Source of the DNA: Prevotella sp.
GTDB taxonomy: Bacteria > Bacteroidota > Bacteroidia > Bacteroidales > Bacteroidaceae
Length of the DNA stretch: 37,934 bases
Reading direction: 5' to 3'
NCBI GenBank assembly: GCA_017460765.1
Contig: JAFUAK010000047.1
Coordinates: 1 to 37,934 of the forward strand
Shown here: positions 15,701-23,145 of the stretch, one piece after another
Layout of the letters: the number at the start of each line of letters is the position of its first letter
Numbering within the stretch: the stretch's first letter is position 1
Notes under the pieces: model-generated
What the model was told of the DNA's origin: nothing
Databases searched by the model: none
Seen by the model: the letters and a program-made list of their open reading frames with translations, nothing else
Translations under genes and position numbers: made by a program

Positions 15701-17195
15701 AAGCACCAAGAAGCCGTGGGAGGAGATGGCCTGGTACAAGCCTGCCCAGAGTGTGGCGCGACTCCTGATGATGGTGCGCTCTGTCAACCTGAGTTACCGT
15801 CACCAGTACAACATGCTGCTGCCTGGCTTCATGCCTAATGTGGGTGACATGTTCGGACAGCGAACGGGCAGTGTGATGTCGCCAGGTCTCGATTTCGCCT
15901 TCGGCCTGATTGGCGACAACTATATCGACAAAGCGCTTGACAACGACTGGCTGCTGATGAACGACAACGTGGCTCAACCTGCGACAGTCAACAGTTCCAG
16001 CGATTTGCAGATGCGTGCCGTTCTTGAGCCTGTGCGCGACTTGAAGATCGACCTCAATGCCTCGCGTACGGACAACCGTGCCAAGAGCATCCAGTATATG
16101 TATGCCGGGCAGCCCACCACCCGTAGCGGTTCCTTCAACATGACCACCATCTCCCTGCGTGGGGCCCTTGCCAGCATGGGCGATGCCTCTAACGGCTACC
16201 AGTCGGATGCTTTCGACGAATTCTGCAGTCTGATTTCCGAATTCCAGCAGCGGGTACAGGCCCAGTATGCGAATGCGCCAGGAACGTTCAGCGAGGTGAA
16301 TCCCTATAGTGCCGACGTGATGGTGCCAGCCTTCCTCTCGGCCTATACCGTTGGTGCCGGCAAGTCGCTCAGTATCTTCCCGGCAATCACACGCATGCTG
16401 CCCAACTGGACCATCCGCTACAGCGGTCTGTCGAAGCTCAAGGGTATCCGTGACTATCTCAAGAGCCTGAACATCAACCATGCCTACAAGAGTGTCTACA
16501 GCGTGGGCAGTTATGCCTCCTACAGTGCCTGGCAGGAATATATGGACGGGCTGGGCTTTATCACCAACCAGACTACAGGCGGCCTGCAGCCTTCGTCAAT
16601 GTATAATGTCTCTACCGTCAGCATCAACGAGTCGTTCTCGCCCTTGCTCGGCGTCGATGCCACCTTCCAAAACAACCTCACGGCAAAGATTGAATATCGC
16701 ACCACCCGTGTCATGAATCTCTCCATGACAAGCGTGCAACTAAACGAAGCCCTTAGCCGTGACTGGGTCATCGGACTGGGCTATAAGATCAAGGATTTCC
16801 AACTGTTCAACTCGACGGTGAACCGCAAGGTGAAGCAGGCACAGAATCCGAAGAAAAAGAACGGTCAGCAGAATGACGGCGATAAGAACGGCAAGCAGTC
16901 GCAGTCCGCTTCAACGTCAAAGAGCGGCGTGAACCACGACCTGAACCTGCGTCTCGACATTTCGTTCCGTAATCAGGCCTCCATCACACGTGACATCGCC
17001 TCAGGTGTATCCTCTGCCTCCAGTGGTAATAGTGCACTGAAAATCTCCTTGATGGCTGACTACACCTTGAGCCGGTTGCTTACCCTGACGGCCTATTACG
17101 ATCAGCAGACTAACACCCCGCTACTCTCCAGTAGCAGTTATCCCACCACCACCCGTGATTTCGGCCTCTCGCTGAAGTTCTCGCTGACGCGATAA
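9750..17195 (+). CDS. sprA: Type IX secretion outer membrane translocon SprA (Sov)
   Basis: SprA, called Sov in Porphyromonas, is the giant outer membrane beta barrel through which the type IX secretion system exports proteins. It has 2481 residues, within the usual 2300-2500. Starting at TTG 9750 gives MKRVVYVLMVLLSVAALAA, a proper signal peptide. The first ATG (9774) would lose the positive residues, so TTG is preferred. Typical segments are the early FGPGGVRIKTQGTAELKLG region, YIDDFENAKNYIDVSN in the middle, repeated aromatic-ended strands, and the C-terminal strand LSLKFSLTR. Low-complexity stretches are SRN repeats near residues 1897-1912 (a 9-base coding period) and a K/Q/N/S-rich linker near 2363-2395. 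It begins four bases after the ruvA stop, so its translation may depend on ruvA being read through. It converges on the FadL-type gene with a 5-base gap. Confidence 0.95.
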   Translation: MKRVVYVLMVLLSVAALAAPPQQPVVEDETIPDSLLRARWRIQKTAPVLVEDLDSSALDLKRPDNIRQTVEYDDSANVYYIGSKIGDSYLNAPVLMTPEEYMEWSEKRALRDFFRQKNTEHIENKGEDKFSFSDMHFDLGPAEKIFGPGGVRIKTQGTAELKLGVTMKNIDNPSLPIRNRKTTSFDFDEKINLNVNGRVGDKVNMNLNYNTDATFDFDTQNLKLKYEGKEDEIIKLVEAGNVSFPSNNSLVKGASSLFGIRTDMQFGKLKLQTVLSQKKSSTKSVSSKGGTQTTPFELDVADYEENRHFFLSHYFREHYDQAMSTLPDLMTGIEINRVEIWVTNKTGTTANSRNIVALTDLGENTQVHNPYWGVTGQAVPCNAANNEYETLVSSFAEARDIDQTATVLAAIPGFEVGTDYEKLSSARLLTSSEYTVNKALGYVSLKTGLQTDQVLAVAYEFTSGGVTYQVGEFASDLTETSKALFVKSLKNTSNNPTQGNWRLMMKNVYYLASTVEKTKFRLDIKYQSDTAGVYLTYIPEQQVKSKTLLKLLGCDRLDNNNKTNPNGYFDFVEGYTVSNGRVFLPASEPFGTYLQQQLMAGGLSASEAEKYAFTQLYDSTKTVAKQNAERDKFILVGQFKGSSANVISLGAYNVPQGSVVVTAGGVVLQEGSDYSVDYSAGEVTILNQSIIDAGTNVNVSLESNTDYGMQRKTMMGVNWEYDFTKNFQIGGTLMHLSEQALTSKVAMGSEPLSNTLWGLNVNWKQESQWLTSMLNKIPFLHVKEPSHITFTGEFAQLIAGTASGTQDNASYIDDFENAKNYIDVSNPKSWTLSSVPSTFTESSDKTGVTSGFNRARLAWYNVDPIFTRRSSTLTPSHIKSDLDQLSNHYVREVYVKELYPNRDQSTYNGATSTLPILNLAYYPQERGPYNLTHDLNSDGTLQQPETKWGGMMRKLETTDFEQANIEYIEFWLLDPFIYTRQQGTASDYSGDLYFNLGEISEDILRDGKKFYESGMPVDGTGSFTTTQWGKIPQQATQTYAFATTSGSRRLQDVGFNGLNDDEEREYGAYQEWLNTVVNSGVITNDSIIQAWRNDPANDDYHYFRGSDYDNEQRSILDRYKLINNPQGNSPDTDEQTESYDTSYKSGPDVEDINQDYTLSEFERYYQYKVRISPEILDAYRNGAPPADCFITDMRTSSVKLRNGDTTSVNWYQFRIPLTEYERKEGSISDLTSIRFMRMFMTGFQKPIVLRFGSLDLVRGEWRIYKQSLGTGGAEGGTLEVSAVNIEENNDKKPVNYVLPPGISRVTDPSQPQLVENNEQALNMVVKELQHNESKAVYRNTTIDLRQYRRLQMFVHANHLDPDVTSLKDNQLAVFIRVGSDYKNNYYEYEIPLQLTPDRSDYSRYSTADRRQVWPEENMLDINLDIFTWLKKLRNQAKGQGLASFSQLFTDYDPDRPNNKVSVMGNPSLGEVKVMMIGVRNISSEVKSGEVWVNELRLLDTNNEGGWAASGTMNVQLSDFGTVNLTGRYVSDGFGGLEEGVMQRSTDTQKEYSVTTSLELGKFFPDKAKVSIPLYYSLTKEETRPRYNPLDSDMRLDDALDAVADQHERDSIESIAVTKTTNLNFSLSNMRWGLKTKRRPMPYDPANFSFSYSHSHRYTSGETTVYEKEDQWRGALNYSYSPVYKTWEPFKDLKGKSKWLNFPKAIGLNYLPQSITLNSELSRSYYELQERDLESLENQNLPLTFNEQFLWNRDFSLRWDFTKNLHFNFQSVTHAEIEEPYTPVNKDLYPDQYSAWKDSVWTSIKNLGVPLDYQQQVTASYQLPLNKLPIFDWVNSDASYNARYSWVRGTKRTDGSSLGNTITSNRSLNINGSFNMETLYNHVPFLKKANERFKKAVSSSRNSRNSRTSRNTKDPVKTSKSSTYQREITLRADTTLTIAHNKNSKRLIVSARTKDGKPYELKYKVIDENKILIKNLDTVQIKLSISTKKPWEEMAWYKPAQSVARLLMMVRSVNLSYRHQYNMLLPGFMPNVGDMFGQRTGSVMSPGLDFAFGLIGDNYIDKALDNDWLLMNDNVAQPATVNSSSDLQMRAVLEPVRDLKIDLNASRTDNRAKSIQYMYAGQPTTRSGSFNMTTISLRGALASMGDASNGYQSDAFDEFCSLISEFQQRVQAQYANAPGTFSEVNPYSADVMVPAFLSAYTVGAGKSLSIFPAITRMLPNWTIRYSGLSKLKGIRDYLKSLNINHAYKSVYSVGSYASYSAWQEYMDGLGFITNQTTGGLQPSSMYNVSTVSINESFSPLLGVDATFQNNLTAKIEYRTTRVMNLSMTSVQLNEALSRDWVIGLGYKIKDFQLFNSTVNRKVKQAQNPKKKNGQQNDGDKNGKQSQSASTSKSGVNHDLNLRLDISFRNQASITRDIASGVSSASSGNSALKISLMADYTLSRLLTLTAYYDQQTNTPLLSSSSYPTTTRDFGLSLKFSLTR

Positions 17196-17200
17196 AGACC

Positions 17201-18601
17201 TCAGAACTTATAGTCGAGGCCGACACCAATGACGTGGTTCGTGCGGCTGTAGGTCTCGGTAGCGGTGTAGGGCGTGCCCATGTATTTGTCCTGCGTCTTG
17301 TCGTAGTCGCTGTAGAGTGAGCAGAAGTAACTGACGTTCAGGCGCAGTTTCTCGTTGATATTCCAGGCACCGCCAAGCCCCACGCTATAACTGTCGCAGG
17401 CGAAGGAGGTATTCTGCTGATAGCCGTCGCTGAGACCGTAGTCAGTGCGCTGGCCACCACAACTGACGGTGAACTTGTCGTTGATGTCGTACTCCACGCC
17501 GGCGAGGAACTCATGGGTGCCGTGTTCCAGCGTCTTCTGGCGATCTCCGTACATACGGGCGTGCTTGTCGTCGAAGAAGTGGTATTCCAGCGCGGCGCGC
17601 AGTTGTGGGGTGAAGTTATAGCCGACGGCCAAGGAGAGCAGGGAGGGCATGTCGTAGCGCACCTCCTCGTCGGGCAGGTAGGCCTTCACCTTACCGGCCA
17701 TATCCTCGCCGACGGACTGCGCGAGGGCGGCGACGGTGGTCTCGTTACCCATCTGCTGGGCCAGGGCCTTGACATCGGTGACCCCACTCTGACCATACAT
17801 GTAGATCGACAGTTCCTGCGTGTCGTTCTTGGTGTTGATCTTCGTGCGCAGTTCATAGCGTGCGGAGATGGTCAGACGGTCGTCGTGGTAGTCGAAACTG
17901 AAGAGGGGCGTGAAGCCCCAGGCGCGCTGGATGCAGTCGAGGCGCAGGTTGATGAGATCACTGGGACCCACGCTGGCAGGACTGATGGCCTCGACGTATC
18001 CGCGGTTATAGCCGTCGTAGTAGTTGGCACGGATGCCGACGGCGGCTGAGAAGTTGTCGTTGATCTTGCGGGTGATGTTGAGTTGTCCGCCATAGATATA
18101 CTGTTTGCCCTTGATGTTGGAGATATAGGCATAGTCCTTGGGCATCACGCCGCCGGCGGCGAGTTTGGCGCGGATGGGTACCTCGAACATAGGGATGCCC
18201 TCGTCGTACTCCACGAAGCCGCCACTGCCCACAATACCGATCATCGCGGAGAAGGCCCAATTGTCTTTCTTATAGGCAGCGAAGAGGGCGGGCACGATGG
18301 GAGCCGAGGCCACACCGTCGTACTTCTTGTTGAAGTTTGAACTGAGGTATCCTGGAATGTCGACCTCGATATCGCGGCGCTGCCAGGGTTTCTGGAGGTT
18401 GAGCGAGAGTTGAAAGCCCTCGTGGGTCCAGGCCAGTCCGGCAGGATTGCTGAAAACGGCGTCAATCTCTGTAGATGCACCACGGGCGAACATACGGTCA
18501 AAGGCGATGTGGTAGTTGGTATTGGTCATCAGACCGCCTGCATGGAGGACGGTTGTCGTGCCGAGCATCAGCACTGTTGCTACGAGTAATTTTCTCATCA
18601 T
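17201..18601 (-). CDS. OmpP1/FadL/TodX family outer membrane transport protein
   Basis: Predicted outer membrane beta barrel for uptake of hydrophobic compounds. Residues 1-21 form a signal peptide ending near VLHAG. The mature start GGLMTNTNYHIAFDRMFARG followed by SNPAGLAW is the FadL-family N-terminal hatch signature. The C-terminus ends in an aromatic strand (VIGVGLDYKF), as expected for outer membrane insertion. Its 466 residues are usual for the family. Two adjacent ATG codons (18599-18601 and 18596-18598) are possible starts. It has its own promoter at 18629-18636, about 63 bases past the cmk stop. No clear terminator lies between it and sprA, only a weak 7-base inverted repeat. The substrate cannot be told from sequence. 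Confidence 0.9.
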   Translation of the reverse strand: MMRKLLVATVLMLGTTTVLHAGGLMTNTNYHIAFDRMFARGASTEIDAVFSNPAGLAWTHEGFQLSLNLQKPWQRRDIEVDIPGYLSSNFNKKYDGVASAPIVPALFAAYKKDNWAFSAMIGIVGSGGFVEYDEGIPMFEVPIRAKLAAGGVMPKDYAYISNIKGKQYIYGGQLNITRKINDNFSAAVGIRANYYDGYNRGYVEAISPASVGPSDLINLRLDCIQRAWGFTPLFSFDYHDDRLTISARYELRTKINTKNDTQELSIYMYGQSGVTDVKALAQQMGNETTVAALAQSVGEDMAGKVKAYLPDEEVRYDMPSLLSLAVGYNFTPQLRAALEYHFFDDKHARMYGDRQKTLEHGTHEFLAGVEYDINDKFTVSCGGQRTDYGLSDGYQQNTSFACDSYSVGLGGAWNINEKLRLNVSYFCSLYSDYDKTQDKYMGTPYTATETYSRTNHVIGVGLDYKF

Positions 18602-18628
18602 TCTATTCGGTTCTAATGGTTACGGCTG

Positions 18629-18636
18629 CAAAGGTA
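18629..18636 (-). promoter_or_regulatory. Promoter of the FadL-type gene (-7 element)
   Basis: On the minus strand this reads TACCTTTG, a match to TAnnTTTG, 27 bases upstream of the first ATG. It shows that this gene can be transcribed apart from porQ-cmk. Confidence 0.6.
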
Positions 18637-18698
18637 GCAAAAAATCCGTAACCAACCGACAAAATGATGAGAAAATTACGTAAATCGAACAAAAACGT

Positions 18699-19388
18699 TT
18701 ACGCTGTGCGCTCCTTGAAGCGTTCCAGCAGCCACGCTTTCTGTTCGGCGATGGTCATGTTTGAGTTGTCGAGTTCGATGGCATCGTCGGCCTTGCGCAG
18801 AGGTGACACCTCACGGTGGGAGTCTATATAGTCGCGCTCCTCCACGTTCTTCAGGATGTCGTCAAAGTCGGCGGGCATGCCCTTGGCCTTCAGTTCGTCG
18901 TAGCGGCGCTGGGCGCGTACCTGAGCCGAGGCGGTGACGAAGATTTTCAGTTCGGCATCGGGGAAGACGGTGGTGCCGATGTCACGGCCGTCCATCACGA
19001 CACCTTTATCCTTGCCCATCTGCTGTTGCTGGGCGACCATAGCGGTGCGCACAAAGCCGATGGCGGCAATAGGACTTACGTGGCTGGAAACTTCGAGGGA
19101 ACGGATCTCGTCTTCCACGCGTACATTATTTAAATAGGTATCGGGACGGCTCGTTTCAGGATTGAACTTGAAGGTGATGTGGATGTTCGGCATCTCGGTT
19201 TCAAGTTCAGCCTCCTTCACGCTACCGTCGGCATTGAAGAGTCCGTGTTGCAGGGCATAGAGGGTGACGGAGCGGTACATGGCTCCAGTATCGACGTAGA
19301 CGTAACCCACCTCACGGGCCAGGTCCTTGGCCATGGTGCTCTTGCCGCACGAAGAGTGACCGTCGATGGCAATGGTAATCTTTTTCAT
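18699..19388 (-). CDS. cmk: Cytidylate kinase
   Basis: Cmk phosphorylates CMP and dCMP with ATP. It has 229 residues, normal for the family. The P-loop GHSSCGKS is at residues 10-17, followed by [16 protein letters not shown], the conserved substrate-site stretch. The middle has [19 protein letters not shown] and further on RAQRRYDEL, all diagnostic. Its start overlaps the porQ stop by four bases (ATGA), so the two are coupled. From memory, porQ next to cmk also occurs in other Bacteroidales, including Porphyromonas. Confidence 0.96.
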   Translation of the reverse strand: MKKITIAIDGHSSCGKSTMAKDLAREVGYVYVDTGAMYRSVTLYALQHGLFNADGSVKEAELETEMPNIHITFKFNPETSRPDTYLNNVRVEDEIRSLEVSSHVSPIAAIGFVRTAMVAQQQQMGKDKGVVMDGRDIGTTVFPDAELKIFVTASAQVRAQRRYDELKAKGMPADFDDILKNVEERDYIDSHREVSPLRKADDAIELDNSNMTIAEQKAWLLERFKERTA

Positions 19389-20392
19389 AATGCGTAGGAT
19401 ATGTTAATGATAATTGATGATGCGCTGACGTGGTATTTGCCATAGGCTACATGGAGTTTGAAGCGCTCCAGGGAGAGACCTGCTCCGAGTGAAAGACCTG
19501 CACCGTGGGCAGAGTCACCGTCTGAGTCGCTGATCTTCATTTCACTGGCACGGCGGAAATTATAGCCTGCTGCCACGTAGATGTTTTGGCCCAGCAGGAT
19601 GTCGGCTCCAAGGGCGAGATGTCGCCCTAGCCCCTGACTCCAGTCCGTCAGTCGGCTCAGCGTGGCAGAGAAACGCAAGGGCGAGTGACCGATACGTTTG
19701 GTGGCACCTAATTGCAGATCGAAGGGAATGCGGTCGAACTCGTCGTCGTAGGCCTTAACCTGTCCGCCGAGGTTACGGGCTACGGCAGACATACTCAGAT
19801 CGTGGTCCTCGTCGAAGTAGTTGACGCCGAGGTCGATACCGACAGCCAGTGAACTGTAGCCCGCGATATGGGAAGAGATAATCTTCGCAGTGACACCGCC
19901 GCTGATGTTGTTGGTGAGAGCGTAGGCGAAGGTGCCACCGATGGCGATGTCACGGGCGGAAAAGGTGCCGAGGTCCTCGTTGTCGGCAGTGGTCTCCTTC
20001 ATCGAACCGTAGTCCATGTATTGGGCGTTCACGCCCCAAGTCCCCCGTTCTCCGGCAGCCTTCACGAAGGCGGCACTGGCAGTCTTGGCACCTTCCATAT
20101 ACGTCATGTAGTTGAGGTTGATGGTACGGTCGCTGACATCGTTGATTAGGGCGGGGTTGTGGAAAATAAGTGTAGCATCGTCTGCAATGAGGGAGATGTT
20201 TTCGCCGCCGAGTGCTGCCACATGGGCACTGACGGGCAGGCGTAGGAAGTTGTAGGCCGTCTGGCTCTCCTGGGCAGAGAGGGTTGAGAGTCGATAGTTG
20301 AGGGCTGAGAGTTGAAGTACGATGAATAGTAGCGGTAACTTGTGCCACCACTTGTACTCAAACTTCTCGACAAACCAACTCTTTTTACTCAT
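19385..20392 (-). CDS. porQ: Type IX secretion system protein PorQ
   Basis: PorQ is an outer membrane protein of the type IX attachment complex. With the ATG at 20390-20392 it has 335 residues. A TTG nine bases upstream (20399-20401) would also be in frame, but it sits almost at the expected transcription start. The mature protein begins [20 protein letters not shown] and continues with [15 protein letters not shown], the PorV/PorQ-type N-terminal signature. It ends in the hydrophobic strand IIINISYAL. The N-terminus is odd: about 17 charged residues, then a hydrophobic stretch whose second half (residues 26-37) is encoded by a GAGTTGA heptad repeat. The signal peptide is therefore partly repeat-encoded and unusually long (about 40 residues). 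SprA, another part of the same system, is about 2 kb away on the other strand. Confidence 0.9.
   Translation of the reverse strand: MSKKSWFVEKFEYKWWHKLPLLFIVLQLSALNYRLSTLSAQESQTAYNFLRLPVSAHVAALGGENISLIADDATLIFHNPALINDVSDRTINLNYMTYMEGAKTASAAFVKAAGERGTWGVNAQYMDYGSMKETTADNEDLGTFSARDIAIGGTFAYALTNNISGGVTAKIISSHIAGYSSLAVGIDLGVNYFDEDHDLSMSAVARNLGGQVKAYDDEFDRIPFDLQLGATKRIGHSPLRFSATLSRLTDWSQGLGRHLALGADILLGQNIYVAAGYNFRRASEMKISDSDGDSAHGAGLSLGAGLSLERFKLHVAYGKYHVSASSIIINISYAL
20281..20315 (-). repeat. GAGTTGA heptad repeat in the porQ signal region
   Basis: Plus-strand units are GGGTTGA, GAGTCGA, TAGTTGA, GGGCTGA and GAGTTGA, five exact heptads. On the coding (minus) strand they encode the stretch [11 protein letters not shown] in the signal-peptide region. 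The word matches the gcvPA block read on the minus strand. Confidence 0.8.
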
Positions 20393-20409
20393 TTTTCTCA
20401 AATTGGGCG

Positions 20410-20417
20410 CAAAGATA
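20410..20417 (-). promoter_or_regulatory. porQ-cmk promoter -7 element
   Basis: On the minus strand this reads TATCTTTG, matching TAnnTTTG. It ends 17 bases before the ATG at 20392, like the purN promoter, which supports that start over the TTG at 20401. Confidence 0.6.
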
Positions 20418-20428
20418 CGAAATATTTC

Positions 20429-20477
20429 TTAATTCTTGGGTTTTAATTCTTAATTCTTAACGCTATATTCTCAATTA
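20429..20477. repeat. AT-rich heptad repeat between porQ and the TonB-like gene
   Basis: Seven-base phased words: TTAATTC at 20429, 20443 and 20450, with a 7-base spacer TTGGGTT at 20436. TTAACGC, TATATTC and TCAATTA follow in the same phase. It fills the space between the two divergent promoters at 20410-20417 and 20483-20490, where regulators or -33 elements would sit. Confidence 0.65.
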
Positions 20478-20482
20478 ATTTG

Positions 20483-20490
20483 TAACTTTG
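20483..20490 (+). promoter_or_regulatory. Promoter of the TonB-like gene (-7 element)
   Basis: TAACTTTG matches TAnnTTTG and lies 40 bases upstream of the ATG at 20531. It probably drives the TonB-like gene, the prenyl synthase and tatD, which are tightly spaced. Confidence 0.65.
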
Positions 20491-20530
20491 CAGACGTTTA
20501 AACAAATAACGTAGGAATCGCGTTTTTATT

Positions 20531-21223
20531 ATGGAAGAGCGCAAAAGTCGCGAGGCAGATCTGGAAGGAAGGCAGGCACAAGGGTTCCTGCTGGGACTGG
20601 TCGTGGTGCTGGCGACCCTCTTCGTCACATTGGAGTGGAACAGTTCCGACAGTGGATGGACTTTCTTCGACAACGATGAGGATCTGGAGGCTGAGATGGA
20701 ACTCTCGCCCCTGAAACGCGATAAGGACGAGATTCCGATGATGCTGCCTCAGGAAGAACGGGTGGAACTTCCGAAGTCGGAGGAATTGCGCCTGGTGGAA
20801 GAAGACGTGGAACTGCTGCCGGAACAGCCAGTGGAACAGCCTCAGGAGAAACCCGAAATACAGCCCGACGAGACAGCCCAGCCTGAGGTGGTGGACATGT
20901 ACAATGAGCCCGTGGATTTCCGTGTGGTGGAGGATCTGCCACAGTTCCCTGGTGGCGCTGCGGAGTTCATGAAGTGGCTGACGAAGAACCTGAAATACCC
21001 TGTTTCTGCCCAGAAACGTAAGGTAAAGGGCAGGGTGGTGGCACAGTTTATCGTAAACACCGATGGTACGGTATCCGATCTGGAATTGACCGAGCATCTG
21101 GAAAGTTCTTGCGACCAGGAGGTGCTGCGCGTGCTTAGGATGATGCCGAAATGGCAGGCGGGCATGATGAACGCGAAGCCCTGCCGCACGAAGGTCTGCA
21201 TCCCCATCGTATTCAACCTGTGA
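20531..21223 (+). CDS. TonB-family energy transducer
   Basis: A TonB-like protein that would pass proton-motive energy from ExbB/ExbD to outer membrane receptors. The 230 residues comprise a cytoplasmic basic N-terminus, one membrane helix (about 18-34), an acidic and proline-rich periplasmic linker (about 55-125), and a C-terminal TonB domain. The domain starts at VVEDLPQFPGGAAEFMKWL, typical of Bacteroidetes TonB proteins, and ends with KWQAGMMNAKPCRTKVCIPIVF. ExbB and two ExbD genes lie about 2 kb downstream on the same strand, so they may be partners. Its stop codon lies in the first unit of a heptad repeat. Confidence 0.9.
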   Translation: MEERKSREADLEGRQAQGFLLGLVVVLATLFVTLEWNSSDSGWTFFDNDEDLEAEMELSPLKRDKDEIPMMLPQEERVELPKSEELRLVEEDVELLPEQPVEQPQEKPEIQPDETAQPEVVDMYNEPVDFRVVEDLPQFPGGAAEFMKWLTKNLKYPVSAQKRKVKGRVVAQFIVNTDGTVSDLELTEHLESSCDQEVLRVLRMMPKWQAGMMNAKPCRTKVCIPIVFNL

Positions 21224-21248
21224 ATTATGAATTATTAATTATAATATG
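21221..21248 (+). repeat. TGAATTA heptad repeat joining two genes
   Basis: Phased units are TGAATTA, TGAATTA and TTAATTA, then TAATATG, whose ATG is the start codon of the prenyl synthase. The first TGA is the stop codon of the TonB-like gene. The whole gap is repeat. The word is nearly the TGAATTG of the gcvPB-lpd junction. Confidence 0.75.
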
Positions 21249-22220
21249 TATAAGTCTGAAGAGTTATTGAAGAAAGTGAACGAGGCGCTCGACGGTTTGG
21301 CCTACAACCGCAAGCCCTCCAGTCTCTATGATCCCATCCAGTATGTGCTCTCTCTGGGCGGTAAGCGCGTACGGCCAGTGCTGATGCTCCTGGCCTATAA
21401 CCTCTACAAGGAGGATCCCGAGCGGATCATGACCCAGGCCGTCGGGTTGGAGACCTACCATAACTTCACGTTGCTGCATGACGACCTGATGGACAATGCT
21501 GATATGCGGCGCGGTCATGAGACGGTGCACAAGAAGTGGAACCCCAATCAGGCCATTCTGTCTGGCGACACCATGCTGCTGCAAGCCTTTCAGCGCATGG
21601 GACAGTGCGAGGCTGACAAACTCCAGCAGGTAATCGGACTTTTCACGGAGACGACGCTTGAGATCGATGAGGGACAGCAACTTGACGTGGAGTTCGAGAC
21701 ACGCAATGACGTGACGGAGGACGAGTATATCGAGATGATCCGTCTGAAGACGAGCGTGCTGCTGGCCTGTGCCCTGAAGATCGGTGCCATCCTGGGCGGT
21801 GCCTCCGAGGCCGATCAGGAGAACCTCTACCGGTTTGGAGAACAGATCGGTCTGGCCTTCCAGTTGCAGGACGACCTGCTCGACGTGTATGGCAATCCGA
21901 AGGTGTTTGGCAAGAACATCGGTGGCGACATCACTTCGAACAAGAAGACCTATATGCTCATCAATGCGGTGAATCGTGCCAACGAGGCCCAGCGCAAGGA
22001 ACTGACGGGTTGGATCCAGGCCACTGACTTCGACCGTAACGAGAAGGTGAAGGCCGTGACAAGGCTCTACGACGAGATTGGCATCCGCCAACTCTGCGAA
22101 CAGAAGATAGAATCCTGCTATGCCTTGGCCCATGAGTATATGGACAAGGTGAGTGTTGCCGAGGATCGTAAGACAGAACTGAAGGCCTATGCGGCCGCGA
22201 TGATGCATCGACAGAACTGA
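21246..22220 (+). CDS. Polyprenyl diphosphate synthase (trans-isoprenyl)
   Basis: Head-to-tail prenyl transferase that extends allylic diphosphates with IPP. It has 324 residues. The first aspartate-rich motif is DDLMD (79-83), followed by NADMRRG; the second is QLQDDLLDVYGN with D209, D210 and D213. LGGKRVRP near 38-44 is the IPP-binding region. The first motif has DDxxD spacing without the two-residue insert of E. coli IspA. An aromatic F74 stands five residues before it, which tends to limit chain length. A medium-chain (farnesyl or geranylgeranyl) product is plausible, but octaprenyl cannot be excluded. tatD starts inside its stop codon (TGATG). Confidence 0.9.
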   Translation: MYKSEELLKKVNEALDGLAYNRKPSSLYDPIQYVLSLGGKRVRPVLMLLAYNLYKEDPERIMTQAVGLETYHNFTLLHDDLMDNADMRRGHETVHKKWNPNQAILSGDTMLLQAFQRMGQCEADKLQQVIGLFTETTLEIDEGQQLDVEFETRNDVTEDEYIEMIRLKTSVLLACALKIGAILGGASEADQENLYRFGEQIGLAFQLQDDLLDVYGNPKVFGKNIGGDITSNKKTYMLINAVNRANEAQRKELTGWIQATDFDRNEKVKAVTRLYDEIGIRQLCEQKIESCYALAHEYMDKVSVAEDRKTELKAYAAAMMHRQN

Positions 22221-22993
22221 TGCGATTCATAGATACACATTGTCATCTCGATGGCGAGGAGTTTCGCGAGGATCTCGATGCTGTCGTTACCCGTGCCAGG
22301 GAGGCGGGGGCCGGTGCCATCGGCGTGCCTGGCATCGACGTGAAGTCGTGTGATACGGTACTGGAGGTATGTCGTCGCTATTCCGGCTACTGCTTCCCCA
22401 TGCTTGGCCTCCATCCTGAAGAAGTACGCGCCGACTGGGCGGACTCACTGGCGGCTATTGCCCCAGCGGCGCGGGAGGCAATAGCCATCGGGGAGGTGGG
22501 CCTTGACTTCTATTGGAGCCGGGAGTTCGAGCAGGAACAGTTGTTGGCCTTCGAGGAACAGGTGCGCTGGTCGGTAGAGTTGCAACTGCCGCTGATGATC
22601 CACTGCCGGAAGGCACAGAATGAGATGGTGGCCATCCTGAAGAGATATAGGGAAGACCTGCCAGGTGGAGTGTTTCACTGTTTCACGGGTAATGCCCTGG
22701 AGGCGAAGGAACTGTTGCAGTTCGACCGTTTTGTGCTGGGTATCGGTGGAGTGCTGACGTTCAAGAAGTCACATCTGCCTGAAGTCCTTCCTGAGGTGGT
22801 GCCGCTCAACCGTATCGTTCTGGAGACCGATGCTCCCTACATGGCCCCTGTGCCTATGCGCGGCCAGCGCAACGAACCTGCTTTCGTGGCTTTTGTGTTG
22901 CGCCGTTTGGCTGAAGCCTATGGTGTCAGTGAGGAGGAAGTGGCTGAGCGTACCAATGCGAACTGCGAAAAAATATTAAATATAATTGTGTAA
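22220..22993 (+). CDS. tatD: TatD family metal-dependent hydrolase (DNase)
   Basis: TatD-family enzymes are metal-dependent nucleases of the amidohydrolase fold, linked to DNA repair or RNA quality control. It has 257 residues, normal for the family. Metal ligands appear in order: DTHCHLD near the N-terminus (H7, H9), GEVGLDFYW, MIHCRKA, FHCFTG and LETDAPYM. PMRGQRNEP, the usual C-terminal stretch, is present. The start codon overlaps the upstream stop by one base, so it is translated with the prenyl synthase. The next feature is the tRNA promoter only 25 bases past its stop. Confidence 0.95.
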   Translation: MRFIDTHCHLDGEEFREDLDAVVTRAREAGAGAIGVPGIDVKSCDTVLEVCRRYSGYCFPMLGLHPEEVRADWADSLAAIAPAAREAIAIGEVGLDFYWSREFEQEQLLAFEEQVRWSVELQLPLMIHCRKAQNEMVAILKRYREDLPGGVFHCFTGNALEAKELLQFDRFVLGIGGVLTFKKSHLPEVLPEVVPLNRIVLETDAPYMAPVPMRGQRNEPAFVAFVLRRLAEAYGVSEEEVAERTNANCEKILNIIV

Positions 22994-23018
22994 TCAGCGG
23001 ATTCTGCGGTAAAATCGT

Positions 23019-23026
23019 TACCTTTG
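23019..23026 (+). promoter_or_regulatory. Promoter of tRNA-Ser and probably the exbB operon
   Basis: TACCTTTG matches TAnnTTTG and lies 16 bases before the tRNA. A 7-base inverted repeat (AGCGGAT 22996-23002 and ATCCGCT 23028-23034) flanks it. No second promoter is seen before exbB, which starts 15 bases after the tRNA. Confidence 0.65.
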
Positions 23027-23042
23027 CATCCGCTTAACAAAA

Positions 23043-23130
23043 GGAGAGGTGCTCGAGTGGCTGAAGAGGCACGCCTGGAAAGCGTGTAATCGTCAAAAGC
23101 GATTCGGGGGTTCGAATCCCCCTCTCTCCG
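23043..23130 (+). tRNA. tRNA-Ser (anticodon GGA)
   Basis: An 88-base class II tRNA reading UCC and UCU. The acceptor arm GGAGAGG pairs with TCTCTCC, with one G-T pair. The anticodon stem CACGC/GCGTG holds loop CTGGAAA with anticodon GGA at 23077-23079. A long variable arm follows, as in tRNA-Ser. The T arm GGGGG-TTCGAAT-CCCCC is perfect. The discriminator base is G and no CCA is encoded. Confidence 0.97.
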
Positions 23131-23145
23131 CAGAAATCCTTTTTC

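Noticed and set aside
17175..17209. Shared terminator between sprA and the FadL-type gene
   Set aside because: Only a 7-base AT-rich stem with a 21-base loop and no T-run. It reflects the codons for the terminal K-F residues of both barrels and is too weak to call.
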